64,000 nucleotides of DNA. Source: an uncultured Paracoccaceae bacterium. Its GTDB lineage: Bacteria > Pseudomonadota > Alphaproteobacteria > Rhodobacterales > Rhodobacteraceae. The position numbers and the translations under genes are program-made. The stretch lies in the NCBI GenBank assembly GCA_947496605.1, contig CANMDF010000001.1:372001-436000 (forward strand), in the 5' to 3' direction. Shown here piece by piece: positions 19,915 to 27,974 of this stretch. Numbering within the stretch: the stretch's first letter is position 1; every line of letters begins with the position of its first letter. Below the pieces are notes generated by a model. The model was not told where the DNA came from and ran no database searches. It saw nothing but the letters and a program-made list of their open reading frames with translations.

Positions 19915-20633
19915 CGCTGTTGTTGCTGGGCGGCACTGGCGAGGCGCGACAGATGGCCGAGCGGCTGCGCGGGCAAGATGCTATCATTTCGCTGGCAGGG
20001 GCGACCAGAAACCCTGAAGCGCAAGTCTTGCCCACGCGGATTGGTGGATTTGGTGGGGCAGATGGGTTCCGGTCCTATCTTGAGGCCGAACAGATTTCAG
20101 CGGTGCTGGATGCGACCCATCCATTTGCGTGCCAGATTACCGCGCGTACAGCACAGGTTTGCGCGGACCAAGACCTGCCTTATCTTCAGTTTTTGCGGCC
20201 GCAATGGCAGCCAGAGCCAGGTGATCATTGGATCAACATCACGCGTGAAAGTGAAGCCGCAGATCATATGCCACACGGTGCGGTGGTTTTTCTAGGTACA
20301 GGCAGGCAGACCTTGTCGCGGTTTGCCAATCTTGAAGGCCGCGAGGTGATCTGCCGTCAGATTGATCCCCCGGAGCAGCCGTTTCCATTTGCAGGGGGGC
20401 GGTTCTTGGTAGGGCGTCCGCCGTTCAGTGTTGCTGATGAGGTGGCCTTGTTTGTGAGACTTGGCGTTGATTTTCTGGTTGTGAAAAACGCAGGCGGTGC
20501 ACCAAGCCGCACGAAACTGAATGCCGCAAGGCAGTTGGGGATCCCTGTCTTGATGATCGCCCGTCCGCCGCAAGGCGATTGGCCGATTGTCAACTCTGTT
20601 GATGACGCATTGGCGTGGGTGAAGGCGCTTTGA
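19911..20633 (+). CDS. cobK: (Cobalt-)precorrin-6A reductase
   Basis: LLLLGGTGEARQMAERL; DATHPFACQITARTAQVC; VVKNAGGAPSRTKLNAARQLGIPVLMI. Confidence 0.93.
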   Translation: MTLLLLGGTGEARQMAERLRGQDAIISLAGATRNPEAQVLPTRIGGFGGADGFRSYLEAEQISAVLDATHPFACQITARTAQVCADQDLPYLQFLRPQWQPEPGDHWINITRESEAADHMPHGAVVFLGTGRQTLSRFANLEGREVICRQIDPPEQPFPFAGGRFLVGRPPFSVADEVALFVRLGVDFLVVKNAGGAPSRTKLNAARQLGIPVLMIARPPQGDWPIVNSVDDALAWVKAL

Positions 20634-21259
20634 ATGAACGCCTTATCCAGACCGACGCATGTGTTGCAGAAGGGGCCGCTTGGCTTTGCATCGCTGATCC
20701 ACGGTTTGCCCAAGCCATGGTCGGGTTGCCCCCTTTGCCTTTGCGATTGAAACCGGATGGATTTGCCCAATTGTTAAGCGCGATTGTCAGCCAGCAGGTC
20801 AGCGTCGCATCGGCCAACGCCATTTGGGGGCGCCTTCAAGAGGCTGGAATGACCCAAGAGTCCGCCGTCTTGGGCACCAGTGAAGAGGCGTTGAGGGCCT
20901 TAGGTCTGAGTAAACAGAAAGCGCGGTATGCTCACGCTTTAGCTTTGGCTGAAATTGACTATGTCGCCTTAAGGCAGATGCCTTCAGCGGATGTGATAAA
21001 GACGCTGATCGCAGTGCCGGGTATCGGCGCATGGACGGCTGAGGTTTATGCGATGTTTTCTCTGGGTCGGGCAGATGTTTTTGCACCGGGTGATTTGGCG
21101 TTACAGGAAGCTGCAAAGTTGATGTTCGACATGCCAGAGCGCCCCAAAGAAAAGGACTTTCGCGTCATGTCTGCGGCGTGGACGCCATGGCGGTCGGTTG
21201 CAGCCCGGATCATGTGGGCCTACTACAAGCAACACAAACAAAGAGAAGGCATCAGATGA
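20615..21259 (+). CDS. DNA-3-methyladenine glycosylase 2 family protein
   Basis: HhH-GPD: LPLRLKPDGFAQLLSAIVSQQVS..IAVPGIGAWTAEVYAMFSLGRADVFAPGDLALQEAAK; GTG (20615) or TTG (20630) start. Confidence 0.9.
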   Translation: MGEGALNERLIQTDACVAEGAAWLCIADPRFAQAMVGLPPLPLRLKPDGFAQLLSAIVSQQVSVASANAIWGRLQEAGMTQESAVLGTSEEALRALGLSKQKARYAHALALAEIDYVALRQMPSADVIKTLIAVPGIGAWTAEVYAMFSLGRADVFAPGDLALQEAAKLMFDMPERPKEKDFRVMSAAWTPWRSVAARIMWAYYKQHKQREGIR

Positions 21260-21924
21260 CACGAGCTTTGGACGCCCAGCGGCGCGCACCGGTATCAGGG
21301 GAAACACGGTCTTGCGTGGTGTTTTTGCATGGCTATGGCGCGAATGCGGCTGATCTGATTGGGTTGGCTGACCCTTTGGGTGAGCATATGCCCGATACAT
21401 TGTTTATTTCACCTGATGCCCCGGAAGAATGCATCGGCGCGCCGATGGGCCGTCAGTGGTTTCCGCTCCCCTGGATCGATGGATCAAGCGAAGAAGAAAG
21501 CCAGTTGGGCCTTGATCGTGCTGCGGCTGACCTTGATGCGTTTCTGGACGGTGTAATGGTGGACGAGGATTTATTACCAGAACAGGTGATGGTTTTGGGC
21601 TTTTCCCAAGGCACGATGATGGCGCTTCACGTCGTGCCGCGCCGCGAGGACGCGATTGCAGGCATTGTCGCGATTTCGGGACGTTTGCTAGAGCCTGAGT
21701 TGCTGGCCGATGAAACCCAAAGCAGACCGCCGGTTTTGCTGATCCACGGGGACGCCGATGATGTCGTTCCGCCACAGTCTTTGCCTGCCGCTGCGGAAGC
21801 GCTGCAAGAAGCGGGTTGGAAAGAAGTCTATGCCCATATAATGAAGGGCACAGGTCATGGCATTGCGCCTGACGGTCTTTCCGTAGCTTTGGCGTTCATG
21901 CGTGATCGTTTGGGGCTAAGCTAA
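21256..21924 (+). CDS. Alpha/beta hydrolase (phospholipase/carboxylesterase family)
   Basis: VVFLHGYGANAADLIGLADPL; LGFSQGTMMALH; HGDADDVVPPQSL; ATGA overlap with upstream gene. Confidence 0.93.
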   Translation: MTRALDAQRRAPVSGETRSCVVFLHGYGANAADLIGLADPLGEHMPDTLFISPDAPEECIGAPMGRQWFPLPWIDGSSEEESQLGLDRAAADLDAFLDGVMVDEDLLPEQVMVLGFSQGTMMALHVVPRREDAIAGIVAISGRLLEPELLADETQSRPPVLLIHGDADDVVPPQSLPAAAEALQEAGWKEVYAHIMKGTGHGIAPDGLSVALAFMRDRLGLS

Positions 21925-21949
21925 GCGGCAAGACAAGTGTTGTTGCTCG

Positions 21950-21964
21950 TTAAGTGTTCCTTAC
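21950..21964. promoter_or_regulatory. CtrA-like box (one mismatch)
   Basis: TTAA-GTGTTCC-TTAC versus TTAA-N7-TTAA, upstream of GGDEF gene. Confidence 0.45.
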
Positions 21965-22025
21965 AATTTGAATGCGACAAGGTGCTTGGGCGCCGGTGTT
22001 GCCCCATGCCAGCGCAGGTCTAAAG

Positions 22026-22748
22026 ATGCATAGCCCCATTGTTTCACTTCTGGGTCCGAAGAACCGGTTGGGCTGGTTCATTCGTTACGTGATATTGGCG
22101 CTCGGGGTCATCGGGACCGTCTTTGCGCATGATGTGATTACGGACAATGCATTTCATGGCCGCATTGGGGACTACCTTGGGGCGATGGTCATGCTAGGGT
22201 TGCCGCTCTATGCCGTATTGACTGGCATCATGGCGGATATGGGCCGCTTGCGTGTCCAATTGATTGAGGTAAGCGAAACCGATCAAATGACCGGGCTTTT
22301 GCAACGATTGCCCTTCATCCGCGAAACAGAGCGAAAGTTAATCCAAACCGGTACGCTGTTGATGCTGGATATCGATGAGCTGGGTCAGATCAACGAAAAA
22401 CATGATCACTACGCTGGTGATCTTTGCCTTATGGCTTTGGCGATTCGATTGCGCGAGGTGACACGCGCAACAGATGTCATTGGCCGGATCGATGGGGCAA
22501 CGATTGCCATGTACCTACCCGGCACACCTGTTGATGCCGGACGCCAAGTGGCCGAGCGGTTGGCAAATGGCATTCAAGTGACAACGGGTGCAACCCGGAT
22601 TGAAATTACAGTTTCTGTGGGGGTGGTCATGGCCGATGGGGACACGCCTTTGCGTTTGCTTATGAAGCAAGCCGAAGACGCGCTGCTGCGGGCAAAGACG
22701 CGTGGTCGTGCGCAGGTTATGCTGTCTGAAGAGAAAATAGCAGCTTAG
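22026..22748 (+). CDS. Membrane-anchored GGDEF-domain protein with degenerate active site
   Basis: Two N-terminal TM segments, then MTGLLQRLPF..LLMLDIDELGQINEKHDHYAGDLCL..RIDGATIAMYL (GGDEF replaced); alternative start 21972. Confidence 0.82.
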   Translation: MHSPIVSLLGPKNRLGWFIRYVILALGVIGTVFAHDVITDNAFHGRIGDYLGAMVMLGLPLYAVLTGIMADMGRLRVQLIEVSETDQMTGLLQRLPFIRETERKLIQTGTLLMLDIDELGQINEKHDHYAGDLCLMALAIRLREVTRATDVIGRIDGATIAMYLPGTPVDAGRQVAERLANGIQVTTGATRIEITVSVGVVMADGDTPLRLLMKQAEDALLRAKTRGRAQVMLSEEKIAA

Positions 22749-22882
22749 GAGTAGCCGACCCGATAGTTTTTGTCGCATATTCTGGGGGTTGTCACATTTC
22801 CGACGCCATATATAGTTCTTGATAAGATGAATGCGGGACTGCCGCTTTGACTGCCCCGCACAGCCTATCTGGGATGTGACCT

Positions 22883-23470
22883 ATGACGCAGACGGAATTC
22901 AGAACTGACTTTGTACGTGAGCCGGGGGCCTTGCGGCATTACCCTGCTTTGGTGCTGAATGCAGACTATCGCCCATTGTCTTATTACCCGCTGTCATTGT
23001 GGCCGTGGCAAGAGGCGGTCAAAGCGGCGTGGTTGGATCGTGTCGATATTGTCAGCGAATATGATGAGGTTGTGCGGAGCCCATCAACGATCATCAAGAT
23101 ACCATCAGTCGTTGTTCTCAAAGACTATATCAAACCGCAAAAACAGGTGGCCTTCACGCGATTCAATCTGTTTCTACGGGATGAATTTTGTTGTCAGTAC
23201 TGCGGTGCAAAAGGTGATCTGACTTTTGATCACGTTGTGCCGCGCGCAAGTGGGGGCATCACAAGCTGGCAAAACGTGGTTGCCGCGTGTTCGCCCTGTA
23301 ACCTGCGCAAAGGATCAAGGTCGCTAAAGCAATCCGGCATGAGCCTGCAAAAGCCACCGCGCCAGCCTGTGCCTGAACAGCTGCATAATGTCGGTCGCAA
23401 GTTTCCACCAAATCATTTGCATGAAAGCTGGGTTGATTTCCTCTATTGGGATGCGGAACTCGACGCTTAA
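22883..23470 (+). CDS. HNH endonuclease
   Basis: RDEFCCQYCGAKGDLTFDHVVPRASGGITSWQNVVAACSPCNLRKGSRS. Confidence 0.92.
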   Translation: MTQTEFRTDFVREPGALRHYPALVLNADYRPLSYYPLSLWPWQEAVKAAWLDRVDIVSEYDEVVRSPSTIIKIPSVVVLKDYIKPQKQVAFTRFNLFLRDEFCCQYCGAKGDLTFDHVVPRASGGITSWQNVVAACSPCNLRKGSRSLKQSGMSLQKPPRQPVPEQLHNVGRKFPPNHLHESWVDFLYWDAELDA

Positions 23471-23517
23471 TCAACACCAGCGCTAGACTTGGGCGCACGA
23501 CCGAGGTAGGTAGGCCG

Positions 23518-23531
23518 CGTTAGCGCTAACG
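23518..23531. promoter_or_regulatory. LacI-family-type operator upstream of zwf
   Basis: CGTTAGCGCTAACG, perfect 14-bp CG-centred palindrome ending 23 bp before zwf ATG. Confidence 0.7.
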
Positions 23532-23554
23532 TACCATCCATAGGGGAGTTTACT

Positions 23555-25009
23555 ATGGTCTCTCGCGTCATCCCGGTCGATGAATTTGACCTTGTGATTT
23601 TCGGAGGCACCGGCGATTTGGCCCGGCGCAAAATCCTGCCCGGCCTCTTTCGGCGGTTCTTATCGGGCCAAATGCCAGCAGGGTCGCGCATTATCGGTGC
23701 CGCGCGGTCAAGCCTTGATAGTGCGGGCTACCGCGACATGATCGCAGGTGCGGTTGCCGAATTCGGCGGCGATGAATCTCGTAATAAGAAAGGGTTAGAG
23801 GCCTTTCTTAATCAGCTTGAATACGTAGCTATTGATGCGAAGGGCGAAGGAGGCTGGGCGCAACTTGCCGAAATCATCCGCCATGACGTTGTGCAGGCTT
23901 TCTATTTCTCGGTCGCGCCGTCGCTCTTTGGTGATTTGGCGGAACGACTGCACACCAACAAGATTGCAAACAAGAAAAGCCGGATTGTGGTGGAAAAGCC
24001 TTTCGGTCGTGACCTGGAGTCAGCCCGCGCGTTGAATGAAACGCTTGCTGCGCATTTTGACGAAAGGCAGATTTACCGCATCGACCATTACCTCGGCAAA
24101 GAAACAGTACAGAACCTGATGGCCGTGCGCTTTGGTAACATGCTGTTCGAGCCACTTTGGAACAACCACTACGTTGATCATATTCAAATCACTGTTGCGG
24201 AAACTGTGGGGGTCGGTGGGCGAGGTGCCTATTATGACCGATCTGGTGCGATGCGCGACATGGTGCAAAACCACCTGATGCAGCTGCTCTGTTTAATTGC
24301 AATGGAACCGCCCGGACAGTTTGAAGCAGATGCAGTCCGTGATGAAAAACTTAAAGTTATCAGGGCATTACAGCCTATTGATCACCATCACATCGTGCGT
24401 GGCCAATATGATGAGGGCCCTGACGGTCCGGGCTACCGCGAAGATGCTGAAAATCCCCGCAGCTTTACTGAAAGCTTTATCGCCATGCGCTGCCATATCG
24501 CAAATTGGCGGTGGGCCGGCGTGCCATTCTACTTGCGCACAGGAAAACGCATGAAGGCCCGTTCTTCCGAGATTACAGTGGTTTTCAAAGACCTTGGCCA
24601 TACCATCTTTGAAGGCGATGAAGCACGTCACCGCAATATCCTGTCGATCCGTTTACAGCCGAATGAAGGCATGGATTTGCAGGTCACCATCAAAGAGCCC
24701 GGTCCAGGCGGCATGCGTTTGATTGATGTGCCTTTAGACATGACTTTTGCCGATGCATTGGGTGATGATGCCGAAGATGTTACTGACGCCTACGAGCGCC
24801 TGATAATGGACGTCATTCGCGGCAACCAAACCCTCTTTATGCGCGGTGATGAGGTTGAAGCGGCATGGGCGTGGACCGATCCGTTGATCCAAGGTTGGGA
24901 AGGGCGCAATGATGTGCCCAAGCTTTATGATGCCGGGTCCGCCGGGCCTGAGGATGCGATGATGTTGTTACACCGCGACGACCGCAAATGGCGCGAGATT
25001 AAAGGCTAG
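23555..25009 (+). CDS. zwf: Glucose-6-phosphate 1-dehydrogenase
   Basis: FGGTGDLARRKILPGLF; RIDHYLGKETVQNLMAVRFGN. Confidence 0.97.
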   Translation: MVSRVIPVDEFDLVIFGGTGDLARRKILPGLFRRFLSGQMPAGSRIIGAARSSLDSAGYRDMIAGAVAEFGGDESRNKKGLEAFLNQLEYVAIDAKGEGGWAQLAEIIRHDVVQAFYFSVAPSLFGDLAERLHTNKIANKKSRIVVEKPFGRDLESARALNETLAAHFDERQIYRIDHYLGKETVQNLMAVRFGNMLFEPLWNNHYVDHIQITVAETVGVGGRGAYYDRSGAMRDMVQNHLMQLLCLIAMEPPGQFEADAVRDEKLKVIRALQPIDHHHIVRGQYDEGPDGPGYREDAENPRSFTESFIAMRCHIANWRWAGVPFYLRTGKRMKARSSEITVVFKDLGHTIFEGDEARHRNILSIRLQPNEGMDLQVTIKEPGPGGMRLIDVPLDMTFADALGDDAEDVTDAYERLIMDVIRGNQTLFMRGDEVEAAWAWTDPLIQGWEGRNDVPKLYDAGSAGPEDAMMLLHRDDRKWREIKG

Positions 25010-25061
25010 GAGCCGATGCAGCACCCAGTGCTGCGTCATGGCCAACTAAAGGACAAATCTG

Positions 25062-25733
25062 ATGAAGCTTGTTGAGTATCCCGACGCGGAGATGATGATG
25101 ATTGATCTGGCCAATACGCTGGCCGGAGAACTTGAGAATGCGCTTTTGACGAATGAGCGGGCGTCGTTTGCCGTACCGGGTGGCACAACACCGGGGCCGA
25201 TTTTTGATAGCCTTTGTGCCGTTGATCTGGATTGGTCTCGTGTCGACGTCATGTTGACGGATGAACGCTGGGTGCCTGAGACGTCAGAGCGGTCAAACAC
25301 GCGTCTTTTGCGTGAGCGTTTGCTGATCAATCGGGCTGCAAATGCGCGGTATGTCCCGCTTTATGCGCAGGCTGAAACACCTGAGGAAAAGCTGCCAGCA
25401 CTATCGGCTGATCTGGCACCAGTTCTACCCATTTCTGTTATGTTGTTGGGGATGGGCGCTGATATGCACACGGCATCAATTTTCCCCGGGGCGGATCAAT
25501 TGGATTTAGCATTGACCGGTGATGAGTTGCTGGTCGCAATGCGTGCACCCGGCGCACCCGAACCACGGATCACATTGTCGGCGTCTGTTTTGAAATCCGC
25601 GATTAGCCGACATGTTGTTATTGTGGGTCAAGAAAAGCGCGAGGCCCTTGAAAAGGCGCGACATTTATCACCCCAAGAAGCCCCGATTGCGGCGGTTTTG
25701 AACGGGTCATTCGTACATTGGGCGGAGCGTTAA
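25062..25733 (+). CDS. pgl: 6-phosphogluconolactonase
   Basis: FAVPGGTTPGPIFDSL; VMLTDERWVPETSERSN; LLGMGADMHTASIFPG. Confidence 0.95.
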   Translation: MKLVEYPDAEMMMIDLANTLAGELENALLTNERASFAVPGGTTPGPIFDSLCAVDLDWSRVDVMLTDERWVPETSERSNTRLLRERLLINRAANARYVPLYAQAETPEEKLPALSADLAPVLPISVMLLGMGADMHTASIFPGADQLDLALTGDELLVAMRAPGAPEPRITLSASVLKSAISRHVVIVGQEKREALEKARHLSPQEAPIAAVLNGSFVHWAER

Positions 25734-25736
25734 GCA

Positions 25737-27338
25737 ATGTGGCAAGCACTCAAAGACCACCACGCAAAGGTCAAAGATCGCCGATTTGAAACTATGGTCG
25801 ATGCGGATCGTGCCACCGGTTTTGTTGCGCAAACTGGCGACATGCGGTTGGACTATGCCAAGACCAACATTGATGCGGATGGCCGCGCACTTTTGATTGA
25901 TCTGCTTGAACAAACGGGCGTGGCCGCCAAACGTGACGCGATGTTTGCGGGTGCCGCGATCAATGAAACTGAAGGTCGTGCTGTTCTGCATACAGCCTTG
26001 CGCAACATCGATGGTGATCCGGTTATCGTCGATGGACAGGATGTGATGCCCGAGGTCCGTGACACGTTGGACCGGATGGCCGGGTTTGCGGATGATGTCC
26101 GTACTGGCCGTTTCACAGGGCAGGGTGGTCAGATCACGGATGTGGTGAATATTGGAATCGGGGGTTCAGATTTGGGTCCGGCCATGGCGGTGCAATCCCT
26201 TGCACCCTACCATGATGGACCGCGCTGCCATTTTGTCAGCAACGTCGACCCTGCGGATGTCGCAGCTGTTTTGCGGTCGTGCGACCCGGCCACGACTTTG
26301 GTCATTGTGGCTTCCAAGACCTTTACCACGATTGAAACGATGACAAATGCCCGTACTGCGCAGGCATGGATGGGCCAAAGTGTAGCCGATACGGGGGCGC
26401 AGTTCGCAGCGCTATCCACGGCGGCAGATAAGACTGCCGCTTTTGGTATTGATCCTTCGCGTGTCTTTGGTTTTGAGGATTGGGTCGGTGGGCGCTATTC
26501 AATGTGGGGCCCGATTGGGTTGTCGCTGATGATCGCTATTGGGCCGGACGCCTTTCGTGCGTTTCTACACGGTGCACAGTCCATGGACCGGCATTTTCAA
26601 TCTGCGCCTTGGCAAGAAAATCTGCCTGCAATGTTGGCGCTTGTCGGTATTTGGCACAATCAGGTTTGCGGTTATGCAACCCGCGCCGTGCTGCCGTATG
26701 ACAATCTACTGGCCCGATTGCCTGCGTATTTGCAGCAATTGGAAATGGAAAGTAACGGCAAAGGCGTCAGTATGGATGGCGCTGACCTTGATGTGCACAG
26801 CGGCCCCGTTGTTTGGGGCGAACCGGGCACAAATGGTCAACATGCGTTCTATCAGTTGATCCACCAAGGCACGCGCGTGATCCCGTGTGAGTTTCTGGTC
26901 GCTGCCCGTGGACATGAGGATGATTTGCATCATCAGCACCAATTGCTGGTGGCGAATTGCCTTGCACAGTCAGAGGCACTCATGCGTGGCCGCGATCTGG
27001 ATGAAGCGCGTAGCAAAGTGGCCGATAAGTTCAGCGGAGACGAGCTTGAGCGCCAAGCCCGCCACCGCGTCTTCAAAGGCAATCGCCCATCTGTGACCTT
27101 GGCCTATCCCAAAATGACACCCGAGGTGTTGGGGCAGATCGTGTCATTGTACGAACACCGTGTTTTCGTGGAAGGTGTCGTCTTGGGCATCAATTCTTAT
27201 GACCAATGGGGTGTTGAACTGGGCAAGGAACTTGCCACGGCGCTGCAACCCGTTGTCGAGGGCAAGCAAAGTGCGGCTGGCAAAGATGGCTCAACTGCCG
27301 CACTTGTTGAATTTTTGCAAATGCATGGGGTGTCTTAA
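25737..27338 (+). CDS. pgi: Glucose-6-phosphate isomerase
   Basis: [62 protein letters not shown]. Confidence 0.97.
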   Translation: MWQALKDHHAKVKDRRFETMVDADRATGFVAQTGDMRLDYAKTNIDADGRALLIDLLEQTGVAAKRDAMFAGAAINETEGRAVLHTALRNIDGDPVIVDGQDVMPEVRDTLDRMAGFADDVRTGRFTGQGGQITDVVNIGIGGSDLGPAMAVQSLAPYHDGPRCHFVSNVDPADVAAVLRSCDPATTLVIVASKTFTTIETMTNARTAQAWMGQSVADTGAQFAALSTAADKTAAFGIDPSRVFGFEDWVGGRYSMWGPIGLSLMIAIGPDAFRAFLHGAQSMDRHFQSAPWQENLPAMLALVGIWHNQVCGYATRAVLPYDNLLARLPAYLQQLEMESNGKGVSMDGADLDVHSGPVVWGEPGTNGQHAFYQLIHQGTRVIPCEFLVAARGHEDDLHHQHQLLVANCLAQSEALMRGRDLDEARSKVADKFSGDELERQARHRVFKGNRPSVTLAYPKMTPEVLGQIVSLYEHRVFVEGVVLGINSYDQWGVELGKELATALQPVVEGKQSAAGKDGSTAALVEFLQMHGVS

Positions 27339-27383
27339 CGCGCGGGCTTTGCCATAAGCGTTTTAGAAAAGACAAAGGACCAC

Positions 27384-27845
27384 ATGATGATTGCTGAAAT
27401 GATACCACTGGCCGTCGCTGCCGTTATCGTTGTCGCCATGCTGTTGGAAATCAAAACGGGACGTATTCCGAATTGGTTGACGATCTTGCCGTTTGTCTTG
27501 TTTGCAGTTCTTTTGTTTGTCGTTGAGGATCGCACACCGCTTTACTGGCAAATGGGCCTTGCAGCAGGGGTCTTCGTCTTTGGCCTTGTGATGTTCGCAA
27601 TCGGTGGGTCCGGTGCTGGTGCTGTTAAGCTGATGACAGGCACGGCGCTCTTTGTGCCATTCGCAAAATCTGGCTATGCTGCGATTATCTTCTTTCTGGT
27701 CTTCTTCATCAGCTCGTTCTTCTTTGTCCAAATCCGCAAGGCATTCGGATCAGAGGACAGCAGTTGGCATATCATGGCAAATCAGGTGCTTCCGTTGAGT
27801 TTCTCAATCGGTGTCGCTGGCCTGACCGGCATGTTCTTGATCTAG
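27384..27845 (+). CDS. A24 prepilin peptidase-like (TadV/CpaA-like) protein lacking both catalytic Asp
   Basis: Multi-TM; EIKTGRIPNWLT and GGSGAGAVKLMTG align with the D..R.IPN and GxGDxK motifs of A24 peptidases. Confidence 0.72.
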   Translation: MMIAEMIPLAVAAVIVVAMLLEIKTGRIPNWLTILPFVLFAVLLFVVEDRTPLYWQMGLAAGVFVFGLVMFAIGGSGAGAVKLMTGTALFVPFAKSGYAAIIFFLVFFISSFFFVQIRKAFGSEDSSWHIMANQVLPLSFSIGVAGLTGMFLI

Positions 27846-27852
27846 AAAATTT

Positions 27853-27926
27853 TGGAGCGGGTAACGGGAATCGAACCCGTAACTGAAGCTTGGGAAGCTT
27901 TCGTGATACCTTTTCACCATACCCGC
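27853..27926 (-). tRNA. tRNA-Gly (anticodon CCC), CCA encoded
   Basis: RC GCGGGTATGGTGAAAAGGTATCACGAAAGCTTCCCAAGCTTCAGTTACGGGTTCGATTCCCGTTACCCGCTCCA folds to cloverleaf; loop TTCCCAA. Confidence 0.95.
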
Positions 27927-27974
27927 GCCGATGCTTTAGCCGTAATTGTGCGGTGGGTTGTCGTCAAGCTGCAA

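Noticed and set aside
22883-23470. HNH protein as part of a restriction or defence system
   Set aside because: Neighbours are a GGDEF protein and zwf; no methylase, helicase, CRISPR or phage genes nearby.
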